Below, in pieces: positions 17,501 to 24,665 of a stretch of 30,280 nucleotides of DNA. Source of the DNA: a virus; IMG/VR virus record IMGVR_UViG_3300020141_001026, positions 1-30,280 of that record; one strand, written 5' to 3'. Under the pieces are notes generated by a model that made no database searches, had not been told where the DNA came from, and saw only the letters and a list, made by a program, of their open reading frames with translations. The stretch's first letter is position 1. The number at the start of each line of letters is the position of its first letter. The position numbers and the translations under genes are program-made.

Positions 17501-20100
17501 GCATCATTGTTCGACAAACTGCTGGAGCCACCACGTTTGCTGTGGGCACAACAGTAACGTCAAGTTCAGGTGCCACAGGCACGGTTCTTCATAGTATCGT
17601 GTTGGCAACAGCCGCTAATTACAAGTGGAGTCGTTTATACTTGACAACCGTGTCAGGCACATTTGCAACCAACAACACAATCACATCAGGTGCAATTTCT
17701 GGCACCATCACATACACGGATATCACGGATGCAGAAATTCCCACAGCACTTCGCCCAGATTTAGTTTCCACTCCATCCAATGGATCTTTGGTGACATTGC
17801 CGTATGTTCACAAGATTTTTGCAACAAATCCATATGCGTCCAAGACTCGAAATGCAGTAAGTCAATTGCTGTTCAATTATGTTGGAACCATGACATTGAA
17901 TCCGCCTCTCGACACTTGGACGGACACCAATGTTCTGCCCGCAGTGCAAATAAATCAGAATGGACAAGCAGATAACTGGGAAGTATTGAGTAATGCCTGG
18001 GGCACACAATGGGCCAATTGGGAAACCATTTGGCAGGGTACCACAGTTGACACCAGAACTACAGCAACTGCAAACACCATCACCAATGAAACCACCTCAT
18101 CAACTGCTCAACGGCAACAACGTACTGGTACAGGCATCGCTGTTACAAATCAGACAGTTACCAACAGCTTAGGGTCACGATTGGTATCTGCCTCGTTAGT
18201 TCCGTTTATGCGTAGTAGAATTGTTGCAATTTCTGCAACGCGCATGAAACCCAACACTCGTGTGTATGTGTTCTTTGATGGCATCAACGTCACACAACAT
18301 TGCCGCCCTGTTGGTGGAGCATTCAATGCCAGTTTACTCATTGATGCATCTGGTAACTTCACGGCAGAATTCAGAATTCCTGCCAACACATTCACTGTGG
18401 GTACAAAATCGTTGGTGGTGTGTGATAGTAGCACCAATCCATCAGCAACCAATTTAAAAACCTACGCCATTGCTTCGTTCACGGCAAATGGATTGGCAAC
18501 AACTGAACAAAACACCATTATCAGTACACAAGTCCCACAAATTACACAAACACGCCAAACACAAACACAAGATGTTGCAATTTCACGAATTGTAAACACC
18601 ACGGTGACGACTATCGGCGGGGTGGCTGCTGAACCTGCTCCACCACGAGACCCCATTGCACAAACATTCTTTGTGGGAAATAACACGAATGGTGTTTTAA
18701 TGACCAAGATGGATGTGTATTTCCAATCGAAATCTTCCACATCACCCATCACATTGGAAATTCGTGAAGTGAGTAATGGGTATCCTGCTGAGAGTGTTGT
18801 CCCATTCAGTTCAGTGACATTGCATCCAAAAGATGTGAACATTTCAAGTGATGCAACAGCACCAACAGAATTTAAATTTGCATCACCGGTGTATTTGAAA
18901 AATGACACGGAATATTGCTTTGTTCTCTTGCCTGCAGGTAATGATGCAAATTATGAAGTGTGGGTGTCGGAACTTGGTGAAAATCAAATAGGCACCACTC
19001 AACGTATTGACAAACAGCCATATTCAGGTGTGTTGTTCGTGTCAGCCAATAACAGAACATGGACGCCATTGCAAAATGAAGATGTTAAATTCACATTGTA
19101 TCAAGGTGAATTCAGTACCGCACTAACCGGACAATTGACTGTTGAAAATGTACCAGTTGATTTCATCACATTAAGTAACATTGTGTCTGCGGTTGCCATT
19201 GGTGACACAGTTGCATTTAAATTGAGTGGAACAACTCATGGTACTGGTGTTGTGAAATATTATGATGTCGTTAACAACATCATCACAGTGACAATCGCAT
19301 CAGGCAATGCACAAGTAGGTGATGATGTTGTTGTGTCCAATGCGGTCAAGGCGACTGTGGGTTCAATTAATAACAAAACAGTCAATGCCATTTCTCCAAC
19401 GTTGGGGTATCTAGGCTTCAACAACACGAACATTGTGTGGGAATTCAAGATGTATTCCACCGCAGGTGTGGATCCTGTCACATACAGTTCGTTAACAACA
19501 AATGGCACCACGGAACTTTCTTCTGAATTGAAGACCTATTCTACGTCCAATATAGCCAACACATTTAAACTGCGTAGTTCATTCACCACAGCAAACACCA
19601 ACATCTCACCCGTGTTTGATGTCAGCAAGTTGGCATGTGTCATCGTAGGAAACTATGTAAACAATGATGCCACCAATGAAACAACAAACACGGGTAACGC
19701 ATACAGCAAATACATTTCACGTAAAGTTGTGTTGGATGATGGGCAAGAAGCGGATGATTTACGTGTCTATTTGACTGCCAATTTACCAGCAGGCACATCA
19801 GTAAAGGTGTATGCAAAGTTGTTGAATGACACTGATATCACATCATTTAACAATCGTCCTTGGTTGTTGTTAACAGAAAATGGTCCATTGAACACACAGG
19901 GATTCAAAGAATACTACTACACCATTCCTGTGGGTAGCACAGGAACATCTGGTGGTGGGTTGGATGGAAGTGGGGTGTACCAATATTCAACCAATTATCT
20001 CACATTCAAAACGTTTGCCGTGAAAATTGTCTTGTTGAGTAGTTCAACTTCTTCTGTACCTATTGTTCGGGATATGCGAGCAATTGCTCTGCAAGCATAA
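14536..20100 (+). CDS. Giant DUF4815-type virion structural protein
   Basis: 1854 residues, the largest gene in the window. The N-terminus carries the DUF4815 signature (FPYYDDFNSDKGFHRILFKPGY, then QARELTQIQTVLQEQIKRFGNHLF). A second conserved block at about 798-917 includes FVHPAAAEEFISDLTSHLPR, a DNRRFTMRDIGDIHRRIDRLE helix and YYTSLSLLEQ. A third at about 1375-1520 (FVGNNTNGVLMTKMDVYFQSK through VKFTLYQGEF) matches a beta domain found in the same protein of other aquatic T4-like phages, and the C-terminus ends in the familiar VRDMRAIAL. The segments between are Thr/Ser/Val-rich. Its position after gp8 suggests a peripheral baseplate or fibre-network protein, comparable in place to T4 gp10, though I cannot show homology. 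An AGGGA ribosome site precedes the start. Confidence 0.85.
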   Translation: MANLNLNTFPYYDDFNSDKGFHRILFKPGYAVQARELTQIQTVLQEQIKRFGNHLFKDGTVVLGCAETSNFSVPFIKILDTSNVGSIIDDTVLASFEGKVIVGGNNSVKAIIKKTVNGAETDSPNLKTLYVQYTATGAGNVLTTFGIGEVLTVENTTDTFIVADAGETPIGEGTLFSVNDGIVYANGSFILHNTQTIVLGKYTTTPSVKVGFIVKEEIVSSNDDESLLDPAQGSYNYTAPGADRYALSTELTSVAAGVTAPDGFYILFEIEDGVIKRRYNTTQYAELNKTLARRTYDESGDYTVRSFPLIIREHLDDGINNGRYSGAEGDASKIVVGVEPGKAYVKGNEHELFATEYLSIDKAIDTVTNENQPITTAYGSYVTVNDVAGVWSTTVGSLVSLRNAAANAVTSSTYSATSAPGSEIGTARVRAIEYVSGTVGTSAAQYKLYLYDVVMSSGGFSSVLSIYYNGPGADAFADIVTAPAVLESSSFTPAIFPSPFTNLQTVTDGSYVYRKLLSSVSVANAGTFTASVSGGESWAFTSLPGASDISREIIVVASSAFTGGTLGTKAIGQILNPASVTYTSSSVLNFALSGTTTGTPTVDVFVNVRKTTPTENSKTLRKSRYVKIDTASHPTGATGTYGLGYYDVYEIENVWSANTTESYPTSDPTALNTWTDVTTSFTLNDGQKDGYYDLSSMTTTSTFTNKKLLVKLTYFEHGTSSAYYTVDSYPLPAENASPSASQINWYEIPSFTATNGTKYNLRDCIDFRPTVTLTATSSITIAGASLNPATTNTSFLAGFVHPAAAEEFISDLTSHLPRVDRIVVNTEGTFSAVRGVPGLEPVRPREPENSMTLGYVFVAPYPSMSPYFAKLENTPEYSCRITLVDNRRFTMRDIGDIHRRIDRLEYYTSLSLLEQNTANLLISNVAGDSRFKNGILVDSFTGHDIGNVYDDAYKVSISDGALRPFFNLDNIEFAFSSGSNIARKADDASIIVRQTAGATTFAVGTTVTSSSGATGTVLHSIVLATAANYKWSRLYLTTVSGTFATNNTITSGAISGTITYTDITDAEIPTALRPDLVSTPSNGSLVTLPYVHKIFATNPYASKTRNAVSQLLFNYVGTMTLNPPLDTWTDTNVLPAVQINQNGQADNWEVLSNAWGTQWANWETIWQGTTVDTRTTATANTITNETTSSTAQRQQRTGTGIAVTNQTVTNSLGSRLVSASLVPFMRSRIVAISATRMKPNTRVYVFFDGINVTQHCRPVGGAFNASLLIDASGNFTAEFRIPANTFTVGTKSLVVCDSSTNPSATNLKTYAIASFTANGLATTEQNTIISTQVPQITQTRQTQTQDVAISRIVNTTVTTIGGVAAEPAPPRDPIAQTFFVGNNTNGVLMTKMDVYFQSKSSTSPITLEIREVSNGYPAESVVPFSSVTLHPKDVNISSDATAPTEFKFASPVYLKNDTEYCFVLLPAGNDANYEVWVSELGENQIGTTQRIDKQPYSGVLFVSANNRTWTPLQNEDVKFTLYQGEFSTALTGQLTVENVPVDFITLSNIVSAVAIGDTVAFKLSGTTHGTGVVKYYDVVNNIITVTIASGNAQVGDDVVVSNAVKATVGSINNKTVNAISPTLGYLGFNNTNIVWEFKMYSTAGVDPVTYSSLTTNGTTELSSELKTYSTSNIANTFKLRSSFTTANTNISPVFDVSKLACVIVGNYVNNDATNETTNTGNAYSKYISRKVVLDDGQEADDLRVYLTANLPAGTSVKVYAKLLNDTDITSFNNRPWLLLTENGPLNTQGFKEYYYTIPVGSTGTSGGGLDGSGVYQYSTNYLTFKTFAVKIVLLSSSTSSVPIVRDMRAIALQA

Positions 20101-20291
20101 TGTCAGACACTGCATTCAGACGACAAGCCGCTGCCTTGATCAGCACCGATTTCGGGGGGTTGCATGCATATAAAACTCGTCGAGATCGTATGAAAAAATT
20201 GGAAGAACTGGAAGATGATATAAATAATATCAAACAAGATATGACTGAAATCAAAACACTTTTACAAAAAATTCTTATTAATAGAGGATAA
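20100..20291 (+). CDS. Small coiled-coil protein next to the S74 fibre
   Basis: 63 residues. The first 30 are basic (AFRRQAAALIST, YKTRRDRMKK); residues about 31-59 form a heptad-patterned coiled coil with Leu/Ile/Met at a and d positions. The start overlaps the stop of the giant structural gene by one base (TAATG), and the next gene, the S74 fibre, follows after two bases. Coding potential is supported by coupling on both sides. Similar short coiled-coil genes occur near this position in related phages. A role as a fibre connector or assembly helper (compare the 79-residue T4 chaperone gp57A) is an inference from size, coil and position only. Confidence 0.75.
   Translation: MSDTAFRRQAAALISTDFGGLHAYKTRRDRMKKLEELEDDINNIKQDMTEIKTLLQKILINRG
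20219..20226 (+). promoter_or_regulatory. T4-type late promoter inside the small coiled-coil gene
   Basis: Perfect TATAAATA, 68 bases before the ATG of the S74 tail fibre. Transcription from about 20232 gives a leader of about 60 bases with an AGAGGAT ribosome site, letting the fibre be expressed apart from the baseplate genes. Confidence 0.55.
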
Positions 20292-20293
20292 GC

Positions 20294-21445
20294 ATGGCCA
20301 CCACATTAGTCCTAAGAACAGTTAAAGGATCTCCTTTAACTAATGCCGAAGTTGATGGTAACTTTACGTCATTACGTGATGAAAAAATAGAACGCGATGG
20401 CACCATTGCCATGACAGGTAAATTGACATTAGTTGCCCCAACATCTAGTCGTGCTAATATTCGGTTTTCTGAAGGTGCTGCAAATCCAACATCACCTGCC
20501 ACTGGCGATCTTTGGAACAACACCGGCACGTTGAAATTCAGAAAAGACGGATCCAACACTGTTAACATAATCACATCAGAAACTGGGCAGTCGTTTGCTG
20601 GTGATGTGACTATTGGTGGCAATTTAACAATCAATGGCACCACAACAACCATCAACTCCACCACGTTGTCTGTTGATGACAAGAACATCATTCTGGGTGA
20701 TGTCACTTCACCCACCGATGTGACGGCAGATGGCGGCGGCATCACCCTGAAAGGCACCACAGACAAGACACTGAACTGGGTGGATGCAACTGATAGTTGG
20801 ACAGCAAGTGAACACATTGATCTCGCCAACGGCAAAGCGTTTAAAATTAATACGGCAAACGTATTAAGTTCTACAACATTAGGAAGTAGTGTTGTCAGTT
20901 CATCTTTAACAGGTGTCGGCACGATTACATCAGGGACCTGGACCGGCACAACGATTGCTATTGCGAATGGTGGTACAGGCGCAACATCAAGTAGTACTGC
21001 TGCAACAAATCTAGGTTTAGGTACAGGTAATAACGTTCAACATGCTAGCTTAGGTATTGGTACAGCAGCGTCAGGTACTGCTGGTGAAATTCGCGCCACA
21101 AATGAAGTTACTGCATACTACTCATCAGATGCTCGCCTCAAGGAAAATGTTACTGTTCTTCCAGATGCGTTAGCCAAGGTGTTGGCTCTCCGCGGCGTGG
21201 AATTTGATTGGACACAAGACACCATTGATGCTCGGGGTGGAGAAGATGGATTCTTTGTTCGTAAGCACGATGTTGGGGTAATCGCGCAAGAAGTGGAAGC
21301 TGTTCTTCCTGAAGTGGTTGCTGATCGTGAAGATGGCACCAAAGCCGTGAAGTATGAAAAGATGATTCCACTATTAATTGAAGCCATCAAGGAATTAAAG
21401 GCTGAATTAGATGAAGTGAAGAAGAATTGTAGTTGCCTTAAATAA
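20294..21445 (+). CDS. Tail fibre with self-cleaving S74 intramolecular chaperone
   Basis: 383 residues. The N-terminus (LVLRTVKGSPLTNAEVDGNF) is a common phage fibre start. Residues about 100-135 carry a GNLTINGTTTTINSTTLSVDD module, and about 215-235 an IANGGTGATSSSTAATN shaft segment. From S278 to the end is a Peptidase_S74 domain: SDARLKENV, then DVGVIAQEVEAVLPEVV and a C-terminal coil (LIEAIKELKAELDEVKK). S278 and K283 sit five apart, matching the Ser-Lys dyad of the endosialidase family, in which the domain trimerises the fibre and then cuts itself off just before the Ser. The mature fibre would be about 277 residues. Upstream are AGAGGAT and a late promoter. A Cys pair (CSC) lies at the extreme C-terminus. 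Confidence 0.9.
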   Translation: MATTLVLRTVKGSPLTNAEVDGNFTSLRDEKIERDGTIAMTGKLTLVAPTSSRANIRFSEGAANPTSPATGDLWNNTGTLKFRKDGSNTVNIITSETGQSFAGDVTIGGNLTINGTTTTINSTTLSVDDKNIILGDVTSPTDVTADGGGITLKGTTDKTLNWVDATDSWTASEHIDLANGKAFKINTANVLSSTTLGSSVVSSSLTGVGTITSGTWTGTTIAIANGGTGATSSSTAATNLGLGTGNNVQHASLGIGTAASGTAGEIRATNEVTAYYSSDARLKENVTVLPDALAKVLALRGVEFDWTQDTIDARGGEDGFFVRKHDVGVIAQEVEAVLPEVVADREDGTKAVKYEKMIPLLIEAIKELKAELDEVKKNCSCLK

Positions 21446-21470
21446 TCTGTTCAGCCATTAGGAGCATAAC

Positions 21471-21683
21471 ATGGGGTTAATACCTGCAACCGGGTCTGCA
21501 ATTGCGATGGGTAGAGTGGCCAACGCCTATGGGTTGGGTGCTGTTGGCACTGTAGCTGTAGGACTTAACGGTGTCGGTTCAGCAATTACAGCAAAACTAG
21601 GTGCTCAAATTGGTAAATCTGCCGCACAACTAACAAGCCTATCCATTGACTTTGGTGGAAAAACAACGCCGAACACGTACTAG
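21471..21683 (+). CDS. Small Gly/Ala-rich putative virion protein
   Basis: 70 residues, rich in Gly, Ala, Val and Thr (LGAVGTVAVGLNGVGSAITAKLGAQ stretch split over residues 21-45). The N-terminus, GLIPATGSAIAMGRVANAYG, recalls the IPASGAISMSDVNxELG start of small virion proteins common in T4-like phages, but it is shorter and I cannot place it securely. A TAGGAG ribosome site lies 7 bases before the ATG, supporting translation. It follows the S74 fibre after 25 bases and is the last gene before a sigma70-type promoter. The hydrophobic run is interrupted by Gly too often for a confident membrane span, although a weak membrane association cannot be excluded. Confidence 0.6.
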   Translation: MGLIPATGSAIAMGRVANAYGLGAVGTVAVGLNGVGSAITAKLGAQIGKSAAQLTSLSIDFGGKTTPNTY

Positions 21684-21687
21684 CACT

Positions 21688-21716
21688 TGACAATGTAGTG
21701 CATGATGTGTATATTG
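21688..21716 (+). promoter_or_regulatory. Sigma70-type promoter for the glycosyltransferase operon
   Basis: Consensus -35 TTGACA (21688-21693), a 17-base spacer and -10 TATATT (21711-21716, five of six matching). Transcription would start near 21723, about 20 bases before the ATG at 21745, with the GAGGTGAT ribosome site in between. A short inverted repeat (GCACT, nine bases, AGTGC) at 21685-21703 surrounds the -35 box and could be an operator. Confidence 0.7.
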
Positions 21717-21744
21717 ATAATACTATTATAATTTTGAGGTGATT

Positions 21745-22203
21745 ATGGACATTACATTAGAAACATTGCTTGACTCTATCAATGAAACCCCATCGGAATA
21801 CGAAGAAAGGTATGTCCGGTGGGTTTCCATTGGACATGATAGAAAAAAATTAACTGAATTGTTGTATGAATTGAAATTTTTAAAAGAGCAAGAAGATAAA
21901 GATGAAGCACGTATTGGGTTTTTACAATCCTTGCTTCAAGAGCACGATATGTCTCAATTACATTCGTTGCTAATGAATGATGAGACCACCGTTAGATTTG
22001 CTCTTATTGAAAAATATGCTCGCATTGGCGCCATGGAAATGTTGATTGATGGTAAATACACCATTGACACATTGAACACCATCACACAATTTCCATTGGC
22101 GGATTATCAGTTGATTGTGAAACGAATTCAAGAACTAGTAGCATTAATTAGTGATATCACAACTCAAGCATCTAACATGGCGGCTGGAGTTGCTGGGCTA
22201 TGA
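21745..22203 (+). CDS. Helical protein of unknown function, first gene of the glycosyltransferase operon
   Basis: 152 residues from the ATG at 21745; a GTG two codons earlier is in frame, but GAGGTGAT at 21736-21743, a near-perfect Shine-Dalgarno site that covers that GTG, fits the ATG better. The protein is predicted mostly helical: an acidic N-terminal half with LTELLYELKFLKEQEDKDEA and LQSLLQEHDM coils, then a C-terminal half (LIEKYARIGAMEMLIDGKY, then IVKRIQELVALISDITTQ). There are no Cys clusters, membrane spans or enzyme motifs I recognise. It overlaps the next gene by four bases (ATGA), so it is probably translated together with the glycosyltransferase. A partner or scaffold role is possible but unsupported. 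Confidence 0.75.
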   Translation: MDITLETLLDSINETPSEYEERYVRWVSIGHDRKKLTELLYELKFLKEQEDKDEARIGFLQSLLQEHDMSQLHSLLMNDETTVRFALIEKYARIGAMEMLIDGKYTIDTLNTITQFPLADYQLIVKRIQELVALISDITTQASNMAAGVAGL

Positions 22204-22895
22204 GGAAAAATATTTTCGATTCAAGCATTTGGAAAACTCGTCCCACCAAGCTGGCTGTGTTGGTGCCCTGCCGAGATACTGTACACTCGTTATTTGCTGC
22301 GTCTTTAACTGAACTGGTGAAAACATGCGTGATGGGTGGGATTGATACTCATGTGATTTACGACAGTAGCACCATTTTATTGAATCAACGAGAAACCTTA
22401 GCCAACAAAGGTGTTGAGATTAAATCCGACTATTTGCTATGGTTGGATTCTGATATGATGTTTCCCAGCACCACGGCCATGAGATTGATGAGTCATAACA
22501 AAGACATCGTGGCAGCCAATTACATGAAACGAAGTGTGCCCCTTACCACGGTGGCATACACGGAGCGTGGAGATTGGGACAATTGGTTGCCTTTGGAATC
22601 ACAAGAAGATTTGGAAATAGTTGAAGGTATTGGCATGGGGGTGATGTTAATGAAAACCGCCATATTGCAAGATGTGGAACGCCCATTGTTTGCATTTGAA
22701 TACACTGACAACAGTTGGCACGGGGAAGATTTCTACTTTCAACGAAAGTTGCAAGCAGCAGGACATAAAATTCATGTTGATATGAATTTGAGCCGACAAA
22801 TTCGCCACGTGGGAAACTGGGCGTTTGGACCCAGCATTGGAACCAATGATGATCAAATTCAAAAACGTCGAATTAAAAAGGTGTCGAAACAATGA
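22200..22895 (+). CDS. GT-A fold glycosyltransferase
   Basis: 231 residues. A Rossmann-like start (KLAVLVPCRDTVHS) is followed by SDYLLWLDSDMMFPS, in which D83-S-D85 is the DxD metal/nucleotide-sugar motif. Later features are IVAANYMKR (about 103-111), GIGMGVMLMK (143-152), the acceptor-side HGEDFYF (174-180) and KIHVDMNLSRQIRHVG (190-205). These fit family 2-like glycosyltransferases found in phages. It should move a sugar from a nucleotide donor to an unidentified acceptor. No membrane segment is present, so it probably acts in the host cytoplasm. It overlaps both neighbours by four bases (ATGA). The same set of motifs recurs in the last third of the large minus-strand glycosyltransferase (27093-29717), so the two are probably related. 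Confidence 0.82.
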   Translation: MRKNIFDSSIWKTRPTKLAVLVPCRDTVHSLFAASLTELVKTCVMGGIDTHVIYDSSTILLNQRETLANKGVEIKSDYLLWLDSDMMFPSTTAMRLMSHNKDIVAANYMKRSVPLTTVAYTERGDWDNWLPLESQEDLEIVEGIGMGVMLMKTAILQDVERPLFAFEYTDNSWHGEDFYFQRKLQAAGHKIHVDMNLSRQIRHVGNWAFGPSIGTNDDQIQKRRIKKVSKQ

Positions 22896-23995
22896 ATGAC
22901 AACACCACGTGGCTGGTACATAGTGAGTTATTCAATACACATTGGATTGTTGAAACAAAATCATGGGTTAGGCATCTTGGATGGTTTTCTGAATTTCAAG
23001 AATCTGTGAAAGAGTGTTGTGGGTGGGCCCAATATGGAAATCATGAATTGACAACTGTTGATTACGTGAATATCATTGACGCAACAGATGCTGAGAAAAA
23101 GTTATACAAATATCACGAAGGAACCTGGGAACATTTTTCAGGCCCCATATTGTTTGTTGTGAAAAAGAATGCTGAAGAAACGTATATTGCAGGATGGGCG
23201 GGCCCAGCAAAACTCCTCACTAAATTAAAACAACAATCAGATAATCCCTGGGACTGGGATGGCATCAACCTGGTTGAAGTGAATCCTTTTTCCGTTATGG
23301 TGGCATGTTCAAAACCTCAGAATAAACTGCTACCTGTATTTTTTGCATGCAACGGAGAAACAAATGCCGAAGAAAATTGGAAGCATTTGAAAAAAATGTG
23401 TCCTCGCGCTGTAAAACTTGAAAATATTGATGGGCGTAGAAAAATGTTTTTGCTAGCAGCCCATATAGCCAACCAAGAATCTCACTTTTTCTTGGTCACA
23501 GGAAAAAACTTCGTCACTGATAAAACGGTGTTTGACTATGTTCCTGATTACACGGTGCCCACATCTCATATTTTGTTTCAAGCAAAAAACATCAGCAATC
23601 GCTTAGAGTACGGGCACATGGCAATTGGATGCTACAACACAGAAATTGTGTTGTCAACACCTGAAAATTTTGGATTGGATTTCACGGAATATGGTAAAAT
23701 TTATCATGTTCCCAGAACAGTCAGTGAAGCCAATTTTGCAACGTCAGAATATGAAGCATGGCGAACTGCATTTCGGGAATGTGTGAAATTGACATTGAAA
23801 GGCAATGAGATAACGAAAAAATGGTTGTCTCGCTGGACGTCTTTTGCTGAAGGAGAATTCAGCGATTGGGTACTACTAGGTGCTGAACAAGGGCGAGATT
23901 TCGCGCTGGAGAACAAAGATGATGCAGCTGCCTTGAAAAATACTGAAAACTGGACCTGGTTGCAACAGTATTTCACTTCACGTAATGGCGCGTAA
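22892..23995 (+). CDS. Glycosyltransferase-like phage protein, probably lacking DxD
   Basis: 367 residues, soluble. The second half resembles a phage family I know from T4-like genomes: NWKHLKKMCPRAVKLENIDGR, a helix, then SHFFLVTGKNFV, a FDYVPDYTVP segment, the ISNRLEYGHMAIGCY stretch, and the marked AWRTAFRECVKLTLK helix. Relatives usually carry a VDAD-like acidic motif where this protein has VTGK, so the metal-binding DxD of a GT-A enzyme seems to be missing. The first 150 residues, with several Trp (CCGWAQYG, WDWDG), are not recognisable to me. It overlaps the glycosyltransferase upstream by four bases and ends the operon. It may be a regulatory partner or use another mechanism; family recall is from memory. 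Confidence 0.6.
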   Translation: MNDNTTWLVHSELFNTHWIVETKSWVRHLGWFSEFQESVKECCGWAQYGNHELTTVDYVNIIDATDAEKKLYKYHEGTWEHFSGPILFVVKKNAEETYIAGWAGPAKLLTKLKQQSDNPWDWDGINLVEVNPFSVMVACSKPQNKLLPVFFACNGETNAEENWKHLKKMCPRAVKLENIDGRRKMFLLAAHIANQESHFFLVTGKNFVTDKTVFDYVPDYTVPTSHILFQAKNISNRLEYGHMAIGCYNTEIVLSTPENFGLDFTEYGKIYHVPRTVSEANFATSEYEAWRTAFRECVKLTLKGNEITKKWLSRWTSFAEGEFSDWVLLGAEQGRDFALENKDDAAALKNTENWTWLQQYFTSRNGA

Positions 23996-24014
23996 TATTC
24001 TGATGTAATGGTTT

Positions 24015-24022
24015 TATAAATA
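24015..24022 (+). promoter_or_regulatory. T4-type late promoter before the Ig-like virion gene
   Basis: Perfect TATAAATA in the 53-base gap after the glycosyltransferase operon. Transcription from about 24029 gives a 20-base leader with a GGA-containing ribosome site before ATG 24049. It separates late fibre genes from the preceding sigma70-type operon. Confidence 0.75.
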
Positions 24023-24048
24023 TACATAACTACTAGTATAGGATACTT

Positions 24049-24381
24049 ATGGCACCAGTTAAACATCTAGTGATTGACCAAGGCACAACATTCAGCTTTT
24101 CAATCACCGTCACAGATATTCAAGGAAATCCTATAAATTTAACGGGATACACGTTAACTTCCCAGCTGCGCAAAAGTTACAACAGCAACACATACACAGC
24201 ATTTGTTGTAACTGCTCCAACTCCGTTAACTGGAGAAATGACGTTATCGTTGACAGCAACCACAACATCATTGCTTAAATATGGGCGGTATGTGTATGAT
24301 GTTGAGATTCGTAGTCCTTCCAATGAAGTCACTCGCGTCTTGGAAGGCATCATCACTGTTAATCCTGAGGTGACAAAATAA
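24049..24381 (+). CDS. Ig-like small virion protein
   Basis: 110 residues with the pattern of a single beta-sandwich: LVIDQGTTFSFSITVTDIQG, NLTGYTLTSQLRKSY, GEMTLSLTATTTSLLKYGRY, then VYDVEIRSPSNEVTRVLEGIITVNPE. Near-identical layouts occur in T4-like phages of aquatic bacteria, usually labelled virion structural protein, and resemble the N-terminal domain of baseplate upper proteins. It likely decorates or connects a fibre. The stop overlaps the next start by one base (TAATG), with GAGGTGA ahead of that start at 24367-24373. A perfect late promoter and the ribosome site upstream suggest late, high-level expression. No catalytic residues are evident. Confidence 0.8.
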   Translation: MAPVKHLVIDQGTTFSFSITVTDIQGNPINLTGYTLTSQLRKSYNSNTYTAFVVTAPTPLTGEMTLSLTATTTSLLKYGRYVYDVEIRSPSNEVTRVLEGIITVNPEVTK

Positions 24382-24635
24382 TGCCTGTAACAGTTCAAAT
24401 TGGAACATCAGCGACATCATTGGTTACAAAAGTTAACACACCCCCTGCGATCAACACTCGGTTAAAAAAAATTGATTTTTCGTTAGTGAAATTGGAAGAA
24501 TTGACAAATGTTGATGAAAACGGTTTACAAGATGGCTATACTTTGATATATGATGCAGGGACACAACAGTGGACCACACAAGAATTGACTGATAACAATA
24601 TCAATATCGGTAATATCGACGGCGGCACGTACTAA
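24381..24635 (+). CDS. Small fibre-associated protein ending in IDGGTY
   Basis: 84 residues. The middle reads LKKIDFSLVKLEELTNVDENGLQDGYTLIYDAGTQQWTTQEL, a segment typical of phage tail fibres in which a short helix is followed by a GDVLVYD-like strand and a Trp. The last residues (IDGGTY) match exactly the last six of the large fibre at 24666, with three silent base differences. It begins inside the previous stop codon and is preceded by a strong GAGGTGA ribosome site. It may be a fibre cap, joint or chaperone-like subunit that shares a docking end with the large fibre. I cannot name it further. Confidence 0.75.
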   Translation: MPVTVQIGTSATSLVTKVNTPPAINTRLKKIDFSLVKLEELTNVDENGLQDGYTLIYDAGTQQWTTQELTDNNINIGNIDGGTY

Positions 24636-24641
24636 ACATCT

Positions 24642-24649
24642 TATAAATC
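24642..24649 (+). promoter_or_regulatory. Possible late promoter (TATAAATC) before the repeat fibre
   Basis: One base off TATAAATA, in the 30-base gap before the ATG at 24666. The predicted start (about 24655) falls at the ribosome site CGGAG, so the leader would be very short. Read-through from 24015 could serve the gene instead. Confidence 0.35.
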
Positions 24650-24665
24650 GTACACGGAGACAGGC

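Noticed and set aside
20278-20949. A 223-codon open frame antisense to the S74 fibre
   Set aside because: Low-complexity Val/Pro/Leu composition produced by the sense repeats; no ribosome site and no recognisable motif.
21727-21732. TATAAT as an alternative -10 before 21745
   Set aside because: No -35-like hexamer lies 16-18 bases upstream; the TTGACA-17-TATATT pair is better.
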